From assembly GCA_016801845.1 (NCBI GenBank), contig CM028909.1, positions 18,883,313-18,947,312 on the forward strand: a DNA stretch of 64,000 nt, written 5' to 3'. The notes beneath the pieces are model-generated. The model was given only the letters and a program-made list of their open reading frames with translations. It did no database searches and was not told where the DNA came from. Of this stretch, positions 48,599-60,132 are shown piece after piece. Position 1 is the first letter of the stretch. Each line of letters starts with the position of its first letter. Position numbers and translations under genes: made by a program. The stretch comes from Polydactylus sextarius (Eukaryota > Chordata > Actinopteri > Polynemidae).

Positions 48599-50760
48599 TC
48601 AGCAGTGTGCAAAATGTTATTTAAGAACACTACTGGTTTAACCTTACATCCACTACCCACATGGTGGTTGCATTTTTTTAAATCTGTTGTATATGGATTA
48701 AGGTATTACAATTGTCTCACTCAACAAATAGTTTGCCGTTTGGACGACATGCTGACAAAAGTCTTCTCAACTGAGAACAACTGGCTGCAGTATTTCACTG
48801 CCTGCAGTTTTCTTCTCACTGTGCAATCCTTGTCTTTTTGTTTTAAGATCAGTGGAACACAGATGCAGCTTTGTCTCCTGATATTTTAGTGTTTGTTCGA
48901 TTTATAAGCCACGTCTGAATCGGTAGGTTGTTGGCACATTCATCCCAGTGAACCAAAACCAACAAGCTCATGTGGTGTGGCTCCACTGATAGCCTCAGTA
49001 CACAAAAGACTGAATGAATGAGAGAAAGAGAAAAGAGGGAGGGGGCGGTATTGAGAGACTACAGACAGGTTACGCAATCAATTAGCACAGATTAAGATCT
49101 TTGGCCGATCCATAATTCCAGCGTGAAGCTGAGGAGGGTCAATATGAGCATTAGGATATTCTAGAAAGTTTAGTTTTAGAAAGACTACATTAAATCTCTC
49201 TGTTTTGTTGCATCTAACATAAAATATTACATCACAATCAAGACTGTGAGGTCACATGACTAAATTTAACGTATTGATTTTCCCACAACACCTTTCATTA
49301 TTCACACAGGAACAGCCATTGAGAAGTTAACAAGCCTTTATCAGGCAAGAAGACCATTAGGGTGACATCAATTGCTTTGCTACTAATGAAGATAACCTTG
49401 GTCTTTGTTACCTTGTACAAGAGGGCGAAGGGAGGGGGCATTGTACAGACAATTACTGAGTTAAATTACTTAACGCAGCTGAACTGGAAATATATCAAAT
49501 GTCTGCTACTTCAGAGTCTGTTTTTTCCTTTGAGCGACAAAGTGTCAGACAAGGTAGCACCCCCTTGTGCCACTTGTGCTAGTGGTGTTGTCACACAAGG
49601 CTAAGCTCTTTCTTGGCTCTTTGAAATCTACACCTATTCTCCAAAAGCACTTCTTTAGCGGAGAGTGAGCTCAAGCTTCCTCATTTTGGAGAGCTGAGAC
49701 AAAGGAAATGCGTGCTTTCTAAAAACATATCGGTCTTACCTCTGAACACGCTCCACTTTGTAATTCTCGTAAAGTTTATTATTAGGATTAATGACAAATG
49801 TAAGCTTCTCTCCTACACAGACCCCAGTGCACAGGTGAACTTCAGCCCACTTTGGTTACAGTCATGAATAATTCATTCATCTGCCCACTTCCTGATTACA
49901 GAAGCGTAGATGACTTCCTGTTGTTATATTGAAATGTTGAAGATGGGCTTATTTGTACTGTAACATTTCTAACCATTATCCAAAGAAGCCACTGTTAGAT
50001 TTGTCTGACTCATAAACCGGATTGATAATAAGCAGATGCAGCTTTCGATGCTATATCCAGACAAGAGCAAATCATTACCCACATGTACTTTTAATGCAGG
50101 GTCTTAAGTCAGTAGAGTCATGGCTTTGAGCCACATCCTTCTGAGGGGAAAGTTTGGCAGGATCTTGTTTGTGTCCACAGGATCCACTCGTCTACATAAG
50201 CCCTGCCTATCATTTCCCCTCACCTTCTTTATTCCCCCCTCTTCACTTACTCAACCTGCCTTGGCTGCTGGCAAACCTTCCTTTAAGCACATAGTACATC
50301 AGGAAAAGCCAGGGGAGTGTCAATCCTCTTAGGAGATGCAATGCTCACTTGTCAGTGTCCAAATAAAGCATGATCTTAAGGGGTTTAGTGGGAAGCACTT
50401 GATCACCCCCTGACCTCCCACCATGACTGAAACAATTTGGAAGTAGAAAAACAGGCATTGGATGCACTTTTGCTTTGGAGGCACAACAATGGACCAGGGC
50501 CTTTGGAAATAAGGGAAGTAGGATTTGGCTCAGCATCACTGCTGTCTGCTCTCAAAATAGCTGCTTGTTGACTGATGGAGGCATGTTTTCCTATCATAGT
50601 TCCCTGTTGCCTCAAGGCTGCATCAACACTTCAAATGCATTTGGTTAAGAGTATAAAACAAACAAACAAAAAATTCTGCCCATATGTTCCCTTTCAAGTC
50701 ATTGTCATCCACCCACACTGAAATATACAATACAACAACAGAATATGGCATAAAAAACAA

Positions 50761-50790
50761 AATGTGCACGAATGTGCACGAATGTGCACG
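50761..50790. repeat. Three tandem copies of AATGTGCACG
   Basis: A perfect 10-base unit repeated three times in espn intron 2. Each unit holds the palindrome GTGCAC. Confidence 0.9.
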
Positions 50791-51265
50791 TGTCATGTGA
50801 TGAGGACTGGCACAGACACAGCCAGGTTACTACTTGGGAATTTTTTTTTTTTTAATGTATGTTTTTAACATATGATATTTAAAGTAAAACTTTAAAATGT
50901 AAACAATCATTTCATATTAAACTAATTTACTAACTAGTGTATTAACCAGTTTGGTTTCAAAACAGAAAGTAATTAAACATGCTAAAACTAAAGCCTTAAA
51001 TCCTTAAAAAGCCTTAGATTATTAAGCCTGAAAAGCCTTTTTTAGATACTCAATTCTAAGTATTTACTAATGGATCAATCAGCAGGTCTTAGGTCATCTT
51101 GTTTGAGACAGACTTGCAAACACAAATAACTCTGCTACGTTCCTTTGCACCCAGTATTTTACTGTATGTTTAAGTGACAAAGAGAGGATAGGCTGTGACA
51201 CACAACCTTCGAAGAAATATGGCCTCTGAGTCTTTTGTTGACCTTTCCATTTCATTTCTTTACAG

Positions 51266-51452
51266 TGTTGTCAACTCCCAAACTAAGAATGGTGCCACAC
51301 CACTCTACCTGGCTTGCCAGGAGGGTCATCTTGAGGTCGTCCAATACTTAGTCAAGGATTGTGGAGCAGATCCGAGCATCAGAGCCAATGACGGGATGAC
51401 ACCACTGCACGCTGCTGCCCAGATGGGCCACAACACAGTCATCGTCTGGCTG
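51266..51452 (+). CDS. espn: espn exon 3: ankyrin repeats
   Basis: Enters in phase 2 (AG+T = Ser). Encodes VVNSQTKNGATPLYLACQEG, HLEVVQYLVKDCGADPSIRA and NDGMTPLHAAAQMGHNTVIV, nearly the same as human espin. The acceptor is tctttacag/TGTTGT and the donor TGGCTG/gtaggt, phase 0. Confidence 0.97.
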
Positions 51453-51709
51453 GTAGGTCGAAACCTTATAAATAACAAGAGTGAAGTGATTTATCCCAAG
51501 ATCTATGTTCCATACTTTAATTTGATGTTTTTCTTTGTTTTAAAACTAAAATATAAATAATAAAGTCAGGGATTTCTGTGATCTTGCAAGTTATTTTTTA
51601 ATAAACTTCATATTTCATACAGCTTTGTCACTTATTTGTAAAAATGTGCATCTTTGTTACTGTTGTTTAACACAACTGTAAACTTTTGTTATTATTGTCA
51701 CACATTCAG
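51453..51709 (+). other. espn intron 3
   Basis: Short intron (257 bases), gtaggt ... cattcag, AT-rich, nothing else seen. Confidence 0.9.
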
Positions 51710-51892
51710 ATGAGTTTTACAGAGATCAGCCTGACAGACAAAGATAGTGATGGAGCCACAGCCATGCACTTTGCGGCCAGTCGAGGCCATGCAAAGGTGC
51801 TCAGCTGGTTGCTGCTGCACGGTGGAGAGATTGTCGTGGACAACTGGGGAGGAACCCCACTTCATGACGCGGCAGAAAATGGTGAACTGGAG
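51710..51892 (+). CDS. espn: espn exon 4: ankyrin repeats
   Basis: Encodes MSFTEISLTDKDSDGATAMH, FAASRGHAKVLSWLLLHGGE and WGGTPLHDAAENGELE, strongly conserved in espin. It is 183 bases, phase 0 on both sides, acceptor cattcag/ATGAGT, donor CTGGAG/gtgtgt. The ATG at the exon start is internal, not a translation start. Confidence 0.97.
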
Positions 51893-52771
51893 GTGTGTGA
51901 ATCTTACTGTTTAATTTAACTTGTGTTTAGTGCTCAGACTACATTTAACAGTGACATACAATGCAGGTGAATATAACTGGTCCTTTTAACACTGTATTGG
52001 TAAAGACAGCGAAACAACAGAGAGGAAAAGGTACACTGTTTTAGTCAAACTGGTTTATGACAAACATATAGAGCTCATAACTTCAGTTTAATTTTACCAA
52101 TTATTTCTTAAAACTGAAATACAATGTCTTGAATACTGCAATATAAAGACATATATAAAGTTTTTTTTAATTAGATATACTAGTGACATTAAGTAGTTTA
52201 CAATATTAACATCATTGACATGGGAGAGTTTTGACTCTTAGTGCACAAACATACCGAGTTAACCATCCATTTTGAATTAAATGCCTGTGGCTTATGGTTT
52301 TGCTACCACTCCAACCCAACACTTTGACTAATGTTTTATTGTATCCACGTCTGGTCAGTCAGCTGTTGCAGCACAGTCTTACTGTATGAAATACGGAGGT
52401 TATGTTTTTGTATTTCACTTTTTTTTTTGTTTGTTTGTTTTCACTTTTCATTGCAGTCACATCCGTGGCTTTGGTTAGTGATTTAGCAAGGAATATTTAT
52501 TATTTTATTTAGAATTGCTGTATTATCAGTATAAATATACTAAAAATGTAATATATGCATTATTTGCCTTTTATGCTGTACTATAGTGATACTGCTTTTC
52601 AGCCATATTCCTCTACAATTACATGAAATTTAATTATACTATGATATGGCATGATTAGCATAGAGTTGATATTTCCTGCCACAGAAATAGGATGAATTAA
52701 CAAACTGTCCACAGTCTTGACAATGACAATTTTGTCATTTTCTTTCTGATTCCTGTCACATCACCCCTCAG
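51893..52771 (+). other. espn intron 4
   Basis: AT-rich intron, gtgtgt ... cccctcag; no feature recognised. Confidence 0.85.
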
Positions 52772-52903
52772 TGCTGTCAGATCCTTGTTGTCAACGGCGT
52801 AGACCTGGGCATCAAAGACCAGGACTGCTTCTCAGCAGCAGACCTGGCCGAATACAATGGCCACTCTCAGTGTGCCAAGTATCTGCGCACTGTGGAGAAC
52901 ATG
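52772..52903 (+). CDS. espn: espn exon 5: last ankyrin repeat
   Basis: Encodes CCQILVVNGVDLGIKDQDCF, SAADLAEYNGHSQCAKYLRT and VENM, closing the ankyrin domain. It is 132 bases, phase 0 both sides, acceptor cccctcag/TGCTGT, donor AACATG/gtaagt. Confidence 0.97.
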
Positions 52904-54431
52904 GTAAGTAATATAGAGAGACATAAGAGACATATGTTGCTGCACGGCAGCTTCACTTCTGACCTCCCTGTGCACAGCGTCAAGTTTCGGGAAATTTATC
53001 AACAAGGATCAGAGCAGTTTGGGATCCTTGTGTCAAATGTCTGAGGTGTTTCTCTATCTACTCAAGGAAGCCACATACTATTAATGCAAATACACACTAT
53101 ACATCCAAGATCCATGATTTCAGTAGGATTTTTGATCAAATCACCAACAGGTTTCTGAGGGAGCTTTGAATCAAATAGAAATAATGAAACTAAAACACTG
53201 ACGTATCTCAGCATCATGAACTGAAGGGATTACAATGAAAGACATAAGAAAGACAACTATGGTTTATCACTTGTGCAAAACAATGTTTTCTTTCTACAAC
53301 ATTTTTAAATATCCTCTGATTTAACAATCTGAGAAGGAAATAAAGAAATATTGGCTAAACTTTTCATAATCCTCACTGAGGTTATAACCTATGAAAAATG
53401 TGTCACACACCAAGAAGTACTTTAGATGCTTTAAGTACCACCAAGTGTTCAATCAGTTGAATGATGAGACACTAGTTAAATTTTTATCTAACTTGGTGTA
53501 ATATATCTCAGTGATGTGTCTTTTGCATATTGTAATATTAATTGGTCCTGTGGGAGCTCAACAATTACACATCAAAACAGGAAAATAAACAGTATTTGTT
53601 ATGGGATGTGACATGTTTATCCAATAGCACAAATACTCAGCCCTCACTTCATCCTACTCTGCATGAAATATTTAAATATAGATATAAAGAGTTATTGCAT
53701 CTGCTATAATGACATGTTTCATGACCAAACAACAGACTTTATTCTGCATAATATTTAGGTTCTTAAAATATTCAAATGATTCATAAATGATAAATGATTC
53801 TAACTTTGTTTGTGCCCCAGAAACAAGGGTTGTATTTTCTTACTGTGAGCACTGCAGCAAAAAAAACTGACAGGCATCAGTTTTTCTCAGCTAATTACTA
53901 AGACTATTAACACTTGACATACGGTGGCCTCTACACCTTCAACCAGTTGAAATCCCAGTGTGACTAGAGGAATAATAACTCCTCCACACTGAACTCTCTC
54001 TTGTGTACAGGAAACATACCCCTGCCCTCTTGTAGTCTTCCCACGTGGGACCTTGAGCCAACTGAATCCTGCACTGTGGGAAAAGCAGAGGGCTCCAGAG
54101 TATTTATGATCAGCTGTGAGATGTTTCATTAGTGTGCGATAATTAAACTCATAACATTGTTCTCCTCATGCAAGTCATGAGGGACTGAGGTAGTGAGAGG
54201 AGAAATCATGAATGAAAAAGCTCATCCATATCAATACAAATGCATTTATGTAGCTTTTGGAGGACACTGCACCCATTTCCATCTAAATAAAAAGAAATAT
54301 TAATATTATTAATATAAAAAATGGATTAAAAAACCTGCTACTTTGAAAGTCATGTTCACAATGGAAATTGTACATGTTACTCATTGGACATGAATAACAA
54401 CAACAGTATTCATCTACTCATTCTCTTACAG
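52904..54431 (+). other. espn intron 5
   Basis: AT-rich intron of 1.5 kb; no repeat family or exon recognised. Confidence 0.8.
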
Positions 54432-54681
54432 AGTGTTGAGCACCGAATTTTGTCCCGGGATCCCTCAACGGACCTCGAATATAAGCAGCCAGACTCCGGC
54501 CTCTCGTCACCAAACACCACCATGCCCCCTGTCAACCAGGTGGCTCACTTTGACATCAGCTCACCATCCAGCTCCTTGTCCAACTACAACTCAGCCAACT
54601 CCAGCCAGTCAAGCACTGGAGAGAAGAGGAGCAGCTTAACACAAGGCCCACCTGCTCAGCTGAACACAGTCATCCACACAG
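54432..54681 (+). CDS. espn: espn exon 6: Ser-rich linker
   Basis: Encodes SVEHRILSRDPSTDLEYKQP then DSGLSSPNTTMPPVNQ and SPSSSLSNYNSANSSQSSTG, matching the human espin linker SVEHRVLSRDPS...KQPDSGMSSPNTT. It is serine-rich and probably disordered. The acceptor is tcttacag/AGTGTT and the donor CACACAG/gtctga; it leaves phase 1. Confidence 0.95.
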
Positions 54682-55596
54682 GTCTGAAACTTTTTACACT
54701 GTAATCAACCAACAAACTGACTTCAAATAAACTTTGTATGTTTTTTTTTTTTTTTTATTTTATTTTATTTTACCTAATTCCAAATGATACCCCACTGAGT
54801 GTTGAGACAGTTACAGAATACATGCCCTCAACTGTAATTTGTTACATGTTCCTTTAGATTAGTTGATTACTCAGTTACTTTTGTCATTATTACTACATTC
54901 AACACTCATTTTTCCTTGACCTAGAGTGAAAACCAGTATTCAAGAAACCATGCAAGTTTTCTATTTCAAAGAAAGTATTTTCACTTGCAACTACTCCTCT
55001 GAAAATACATTTCAAAAAAGTACCTGAAAATTTTGTTTTACATTCATTTTTTTATTTAAACTTTATTTTGCTAGGGAATAAAATCATTTTCCATAGCCCC
55101 CTACATAGCAAGCTAAATCTATCTTGTCAATATAGATGGAAATTGTTTACAATTAAATGAAGAACATCTTGACTTTTCTTTTGAGGATTTTAAGAAAATA
55201 AAAATATCAATTTTAACTTAGGAGTTTTTTGTATTCTTACTACTTAAATGACATGTATTCTTTCACCCCCAAATATCAATATAACAGTCAACACTCAACA
55301 TCTTGACTTTTTGTGAGGTAGAGGGAAAAACATGCAGGAGTTTGCTTCCTGCTGATGCAGGTGACAGGTGTATGATGTACTGGTGCTGCACCCTAGTGGT
55401 CTTTATGCAGAAATTTTAATATGGATAGAGAGTTGAGCCTTAAGAGAAAAATAAAAGTTTCTCCATTATGTTTGAATATTGATTTAGATTAACTTATTAT
55501 TTTCTTCTGTTGATTTAAAACAGCAGTTCACCATGTTCCTGTAAGAACCTCAGGTTGACATTAAACATGCCTGTATGGGTTGTGTCTTTGTCACAG
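54682..55596 (+). other. espn intron 6
   Basis: AT-rich intron, gtctga ... gtcacag; includes a T-run near 54740. Nothing else recognised. Confidence 0.85.
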
Positions 55597-55901
55597 GAGC
55601 ATCAGAGACGGCCATTTCAGATATGCAGGCGTACATGGACATGCTAAATCCAGACATTGGCTCTGATGAGCCCAAGAAGAATAACATAATGACTGAGGCT
55701 ACCTCCAAGCCGCCGCCGCCGCCACCTCCTCCTCCACCACCACCACCCCCGCCACCAACCTATCCACCCCCACCTCCCCCACAATCTCCTCCAGCACCGC
55801 CTCCACCCCCAAGCTACCCTGCACCTCATCCGCCTCAGGAGCCATTGTCAGCTGAGTTCCTGAAGGTGAAAAGCAACTTGAGGCATGTGGAAAACAAGAA
55901 G
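55597..55901 (+). CDS. espn: espn exon 7: first proline-rich region
   Basis: Enters in phase 1 (G+GA = Gly). Encodes ASETAISDMQAYMDMLNPDI (compare human DIQSYMDMLNPEL), then a run of Pro broken by Thr-Tyr, Gln-Ser, Ala and Ser-Tyr, then EFLKVKSNLRHVENKK. Espin proline-rich regions bind profilin and SH3 partners. The Pro codons are tandem CCN triplets, prone to length change. Donor AAGAAG/gtaagg, phase 0. Confidence 0.96.
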
Positions 55902-58900
55902 GTAAGGACGGTCTCAGTGAACACTTAAGTAAACTCTAAACAAAGAATTAATCACTCAGTTACAGTAGTTAACATGATTAGCTGATGCTGACTTACATGT
56001 AATATAAATCTAAGATATTCAGTAAAAGTAATTCTTCATCTTTCCCATATGGGATGACACACAACATCTGATTGTATATCAGTACAGTATCTTCGGGTAA
56101 TTGTAGCTCAGATTTGCTCACATTATCCAAGTAAAACTGCAGATATGCCATGTGTTGATATGGGACAATCTTAAACAAGGACTAGGGTGTTTGGGATAAA
56201 CTGACCATTAACCACCATTTTCCCTTGTGTCTAATCAGTTGGGCTTTTGCTCTTGTGTAACGATGTGCCTTGTCTGGGTGTCACAATGATGTTATTGTGT
56301 TAGCAAAGATGCTCATTACCGTGACAGGCCTATGGGTTGACACACACAATGGTTGTTGTGATGGGTTTGATCTTAATTTCAGTAATTAATCTGGCCTCAG
56401 ATCACTCAGAAGTGTGTTTAAAGAGATAACGAGGAGGAGCAATTAAAACGGACAACAATAGTTTCTGTGCCGTGTTTGATTAAAACAGGTTGTGAAGCTG
56501 TAGTTCTGATTGAACTGTTGAGTTGTTCAGGGAGCATTGTGATAATGTTAACAAGCCTGAAGGAAAACTTTCTCCTCATGAAGAATTTATTACTCGGTAG
56601 TTGATACGTCTTCTAGTATGATGACACCATAAGAATGATGTGATAAGATAAAGATGCGAGTGAAATGATCATTTCTGATCATTTTTATCATTTGTCAGAA
56701 GTTGCAATGGAAAAATCATGATTCAGTTTTCAGATACTGTTTGAACAGTGCAAAGTAAATTGCTCTCAGTTCTTATAAAGACCACCGGTAGCGATAGTGC
56801 ACCGTCTCCAGGGTGAGTCGGCGTCTTTGTGTGTGCACGCATGCGTTATCAGCCATGTAGGGGAGAGTTTTTTAATTAGTGCCTCCCCCTTTTCTCTCTG
56901 TACCCAGGTGACTAGCCCAGGGCGTGCCCTCATTAACAATTTAACCAAAGGGACACGCACACACACACACACACACACAAACATGTACAATTAAGATCAG
57001 TGTGCACCATATACATTGGGAAAAACAATCTGCCTTGGGCGCCATAGTAACAGGAAATGGTAACTTCATCCAGGGACACAGCAGATCAGACGGACCAATC
57101 TCACAACCTGTAGACATACAGTGACAAGAAGAAAGATGTAAAATTTTCTTTTTACCTACAGGTTTGTGTTAAAACATGGTACAAAGTTGTAAAGGTTGTA
57201 GTTTTAACTCGTCACACACATATTATTGCATTAATCTCATCTACATTAAATGAATCATTAAATCGTTCACAATGTAGGTTATAAAAACATGTGAACAAAA
57301 ACTTAAAGGAATCAGTGGAACTAATTAAGATCCATGTTTGCATCACCATCATTGGTCTAATACTCCCTCCGAACATTGTGCAGGTCTGATTCACAGTTAT
57401 TTAAAAAAAAATGTTTCACTTACTGTGTGTACTTAAGTGGGTAAAAAACGGACTAACAAACTTTTATCAACTCACAGAGTAGGAAACCTGTTGAAGGCAG
57501 TTCAGTGAAATATGTTTTGTTTGTTTATGTATGCATTTATTTATGATCATTCAGGTTTTTCCTCCTTTCTCTCAGCTCATTTGTCTGTATTTGGTTTCAT
57601 TGACGTCAAACATTTTGTGTGATGCAGTCAAACAAATGACCGCTTTACACACATTACACTTCAAACCTGTTGTAGTCACTCTAGAGAATTTGGACTTTGA
57701 GTAGTATATTTTCTACAGTATTTGCTGCCAGGTTGTGGCACTGAACAATAGAACAATATAATAATCCTAAAGCGAGAGACTGAGAGACTGAGAGATTTCC
57801 ATGCAGCAGTTTACAGTAGAGGCAGCACAAGGGACTTTGTGTTTTGCATAAGGTGCACTGGAGATGGGGAGTGGTTGGTCTGTGGGCTGGTGGTGACATC
57901 ATTACCGCTGTTGTGGACGACCCGATAGGTTATTGATGAGGCCTGTGGGTAAAGTGAGAGGGCAGGTAGAGTGACAGGTGTAGCGCTGAGTGGAGAGGTG
58001 GTGACGCTCTGGATCTGGTGACAGCTACTCTGTGCTTTGTTGAGTTTTGTGGATACAGCTCTGTCCAGACTGGAGCAGAGCTACGGGAGAGGATTTGTAA
58101 CGCTAAGGTAAGATAAACAGAATATGAAAGCTTCGTTTTTGTGGGAAGTGTGAAAAGAGATGCCTTGTAGGAGAGTAGACTGCAGATTCTGGAGCTGTTT
58201 GAGCTGCTATATGGTTGAATGTGCTGCTTCTGCTGTCTTGTTTTATTGTATGCTTTCCTTTGCATTATGTGTGAACAGGTTACTATAAAATATGTATGTA
58301 GCTTTTTATTCATTTTAAAACAGTCTACATGTGAAAGTCCTTTTATAATCTGAGGCTTTTACAACATCACATGCAAATGCAACTGAATCATGTCCAACAG
58401 TAACCAGGGTAAACAACCTTTCATTATGTGCACAAAACATTAGTAAGAGCAAATATAGAACAATGACTTTATGCTGACAGACAGATCCATATAATGGTAA
58501 GGATGTGTGTATGTGGGTGGGGGATGGGAGGTTGCAGCTAAAATGCTTTGTACATTTGCTATTGTTGGCCCACCTCCCTGGAGGATGACAATAAAACCAT
58601 CTGTAGCACTCCTCTGCTCACATTACCGTCCCACCTGATGAATGCTCAGGGACCATTCCTTTGACAGCAGACATGAGTCAACAAAACTAAACAGGCTTAG
58701 AAGAACTCAGAACATGACACCACAAAGGAAGAGGGGTCAGGGGTGAGCTGTCAATTATTTCCGCTTATGTTAACAGCAGACATCTGTTTTATGTGTGTGT
58801 GTTTGTGGATTGCGTGAGAAGCCATGCATCAGTAAGCATCAAAATGTAAATTAACTCAAGTCAGATTTGAAAGGCAAAGCAACTTTACATGCTGCTACAA

Positions 58901-59973
58901 TGACCAATGAAAGCTTATAGATCCCAGCTTTCAGAGGTAAACCTTTGAAAATGTCTGATAAAAAGGGGTTACTCTGTCATGTTTGATGTAATGTCAGTAA
59001 TGCAGAGATTATTTAGCAGCGTGTTTATTGTGAATGCAAAACCTTTGGAATAAAGACAATGTATTCACAAAAATTTCTAGAAGAATCTCATCATTATGGC
59101 TGCTCAGAACGCAGTGAGCTTAGTCCCTGCTACTGTAATGCTCTAAAAATATAGTCTGACCCTCATATATTTTAACAGCAACATACAGTGAAGACTGTAA
59201 GACAGGAGCTCAATATCCTTAAGAGCTGAAAGTTGAGAGAGATGTCAGAGCTGAAAGGAAGAGTGCTTAGCTAATAGGGCTGAGGTAATGACCTCTGACC
59301 CTGCTCTGTGGACAGTGGGGTCTCTCTTACACACTGGGCCCAAAGCTGTATGTGACCTTATGTTCTGTGGCCTCTGTGCTCTTTACATGAAACAAGCCAA
59401 TGTTTTACTTGAGCTGAATTAAAGCCTTGTTCTGTTAATCAAATAAAGCTGCTTTGGTCACATGAGAGGGCTAATCTGGTAACAAAACCTACCTTTTTAC
59501 GGTGCGCTGGTGCCATAAATGATAGGTTCACTCAAAAAGCCCTGTTTATCCATATAAATCCATTTCCCTTTGAGTAATTCTAAAACAACACACTTGTGTT
59601 TTATGGTCAGCCAAATACATGTGCTTCAGCAACAATGAATCACAATTTATAACCCTCATTTTCTTTGAGATTAGCACAGGACTAATATATGTATATTACT
59701 GTGCAAAATGTAGATTGTTTATATTTTGGATGAAGTGATCTCCAAATTCCCTATTTAACCTCTCATTTACTTTAATAAACATGTATGTACTTAACTTACT
59801 AACATATGACTCTCTCACAAACTTACATACATGCATGCCTCAAACATGCCTTGTAAAAATGTATGTGTGGAAAACGAGCATACTAATGATTAGGTGGAAA
59901 CAAAGACTTCTAAATCCATTCATATGTTCATATGTCTCATTCGGATTTTTTAAAATTACTGTCTCTTAAAAAG
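55902..59973 (+). other. espn intron 7
   Basis: A 4.1 kb intron with a short CA run near 56.96 kb. The ORFs seen are not conserved. The 56.2-58.1 kb stretch has mixed composition, but I see no exon with espin similarity. Confidence 0.7.
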
Positions 59974-60132
59974 CTCACTACTGCAGAAAACCACGAGACA
60001 CTGCGACGTGTGGATTCAAACAGAAGGTCGAGGAGCTTCAGCAAGCAGCCCAGTACTGGGGACTACTACAAAAACCTGGGCAGCGACACAGCCGAGCCCT
60101 GCGGGAGCACAGGCATGGCGCCCAATGAGGAG
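59974..60132 (+). CDS. espn: espn exon 8: conserved FSKQPSTGDYY segment
   Basis: Encodes LTTAENHETLRRVDSNRRSR, SFSKQPSTGDYYKNLGSD and GMAPNEE, aligned with human LSSCDGHDGLRRQDSS...FSKQPSTGDYYRQLG. The acceptor cttaaaaag/CTCACT is chosen because it keeps phase 0 with exon 7 and starts at the conserved Leu. A nearby ctgcag (59981-59986) would shift the frame. The donor is GAGGAG/gtaaga. This acceptor has a weak pyrimidine tract. Confidence 0.88.

Noticed and set aside
59981..59987. Alternative acceptor ctgcag for espn exon 8
   Set aside because: It breaks phase with exon 7 and removes the conserved start of the segment; the acceptor at 59973 keeps the frame.
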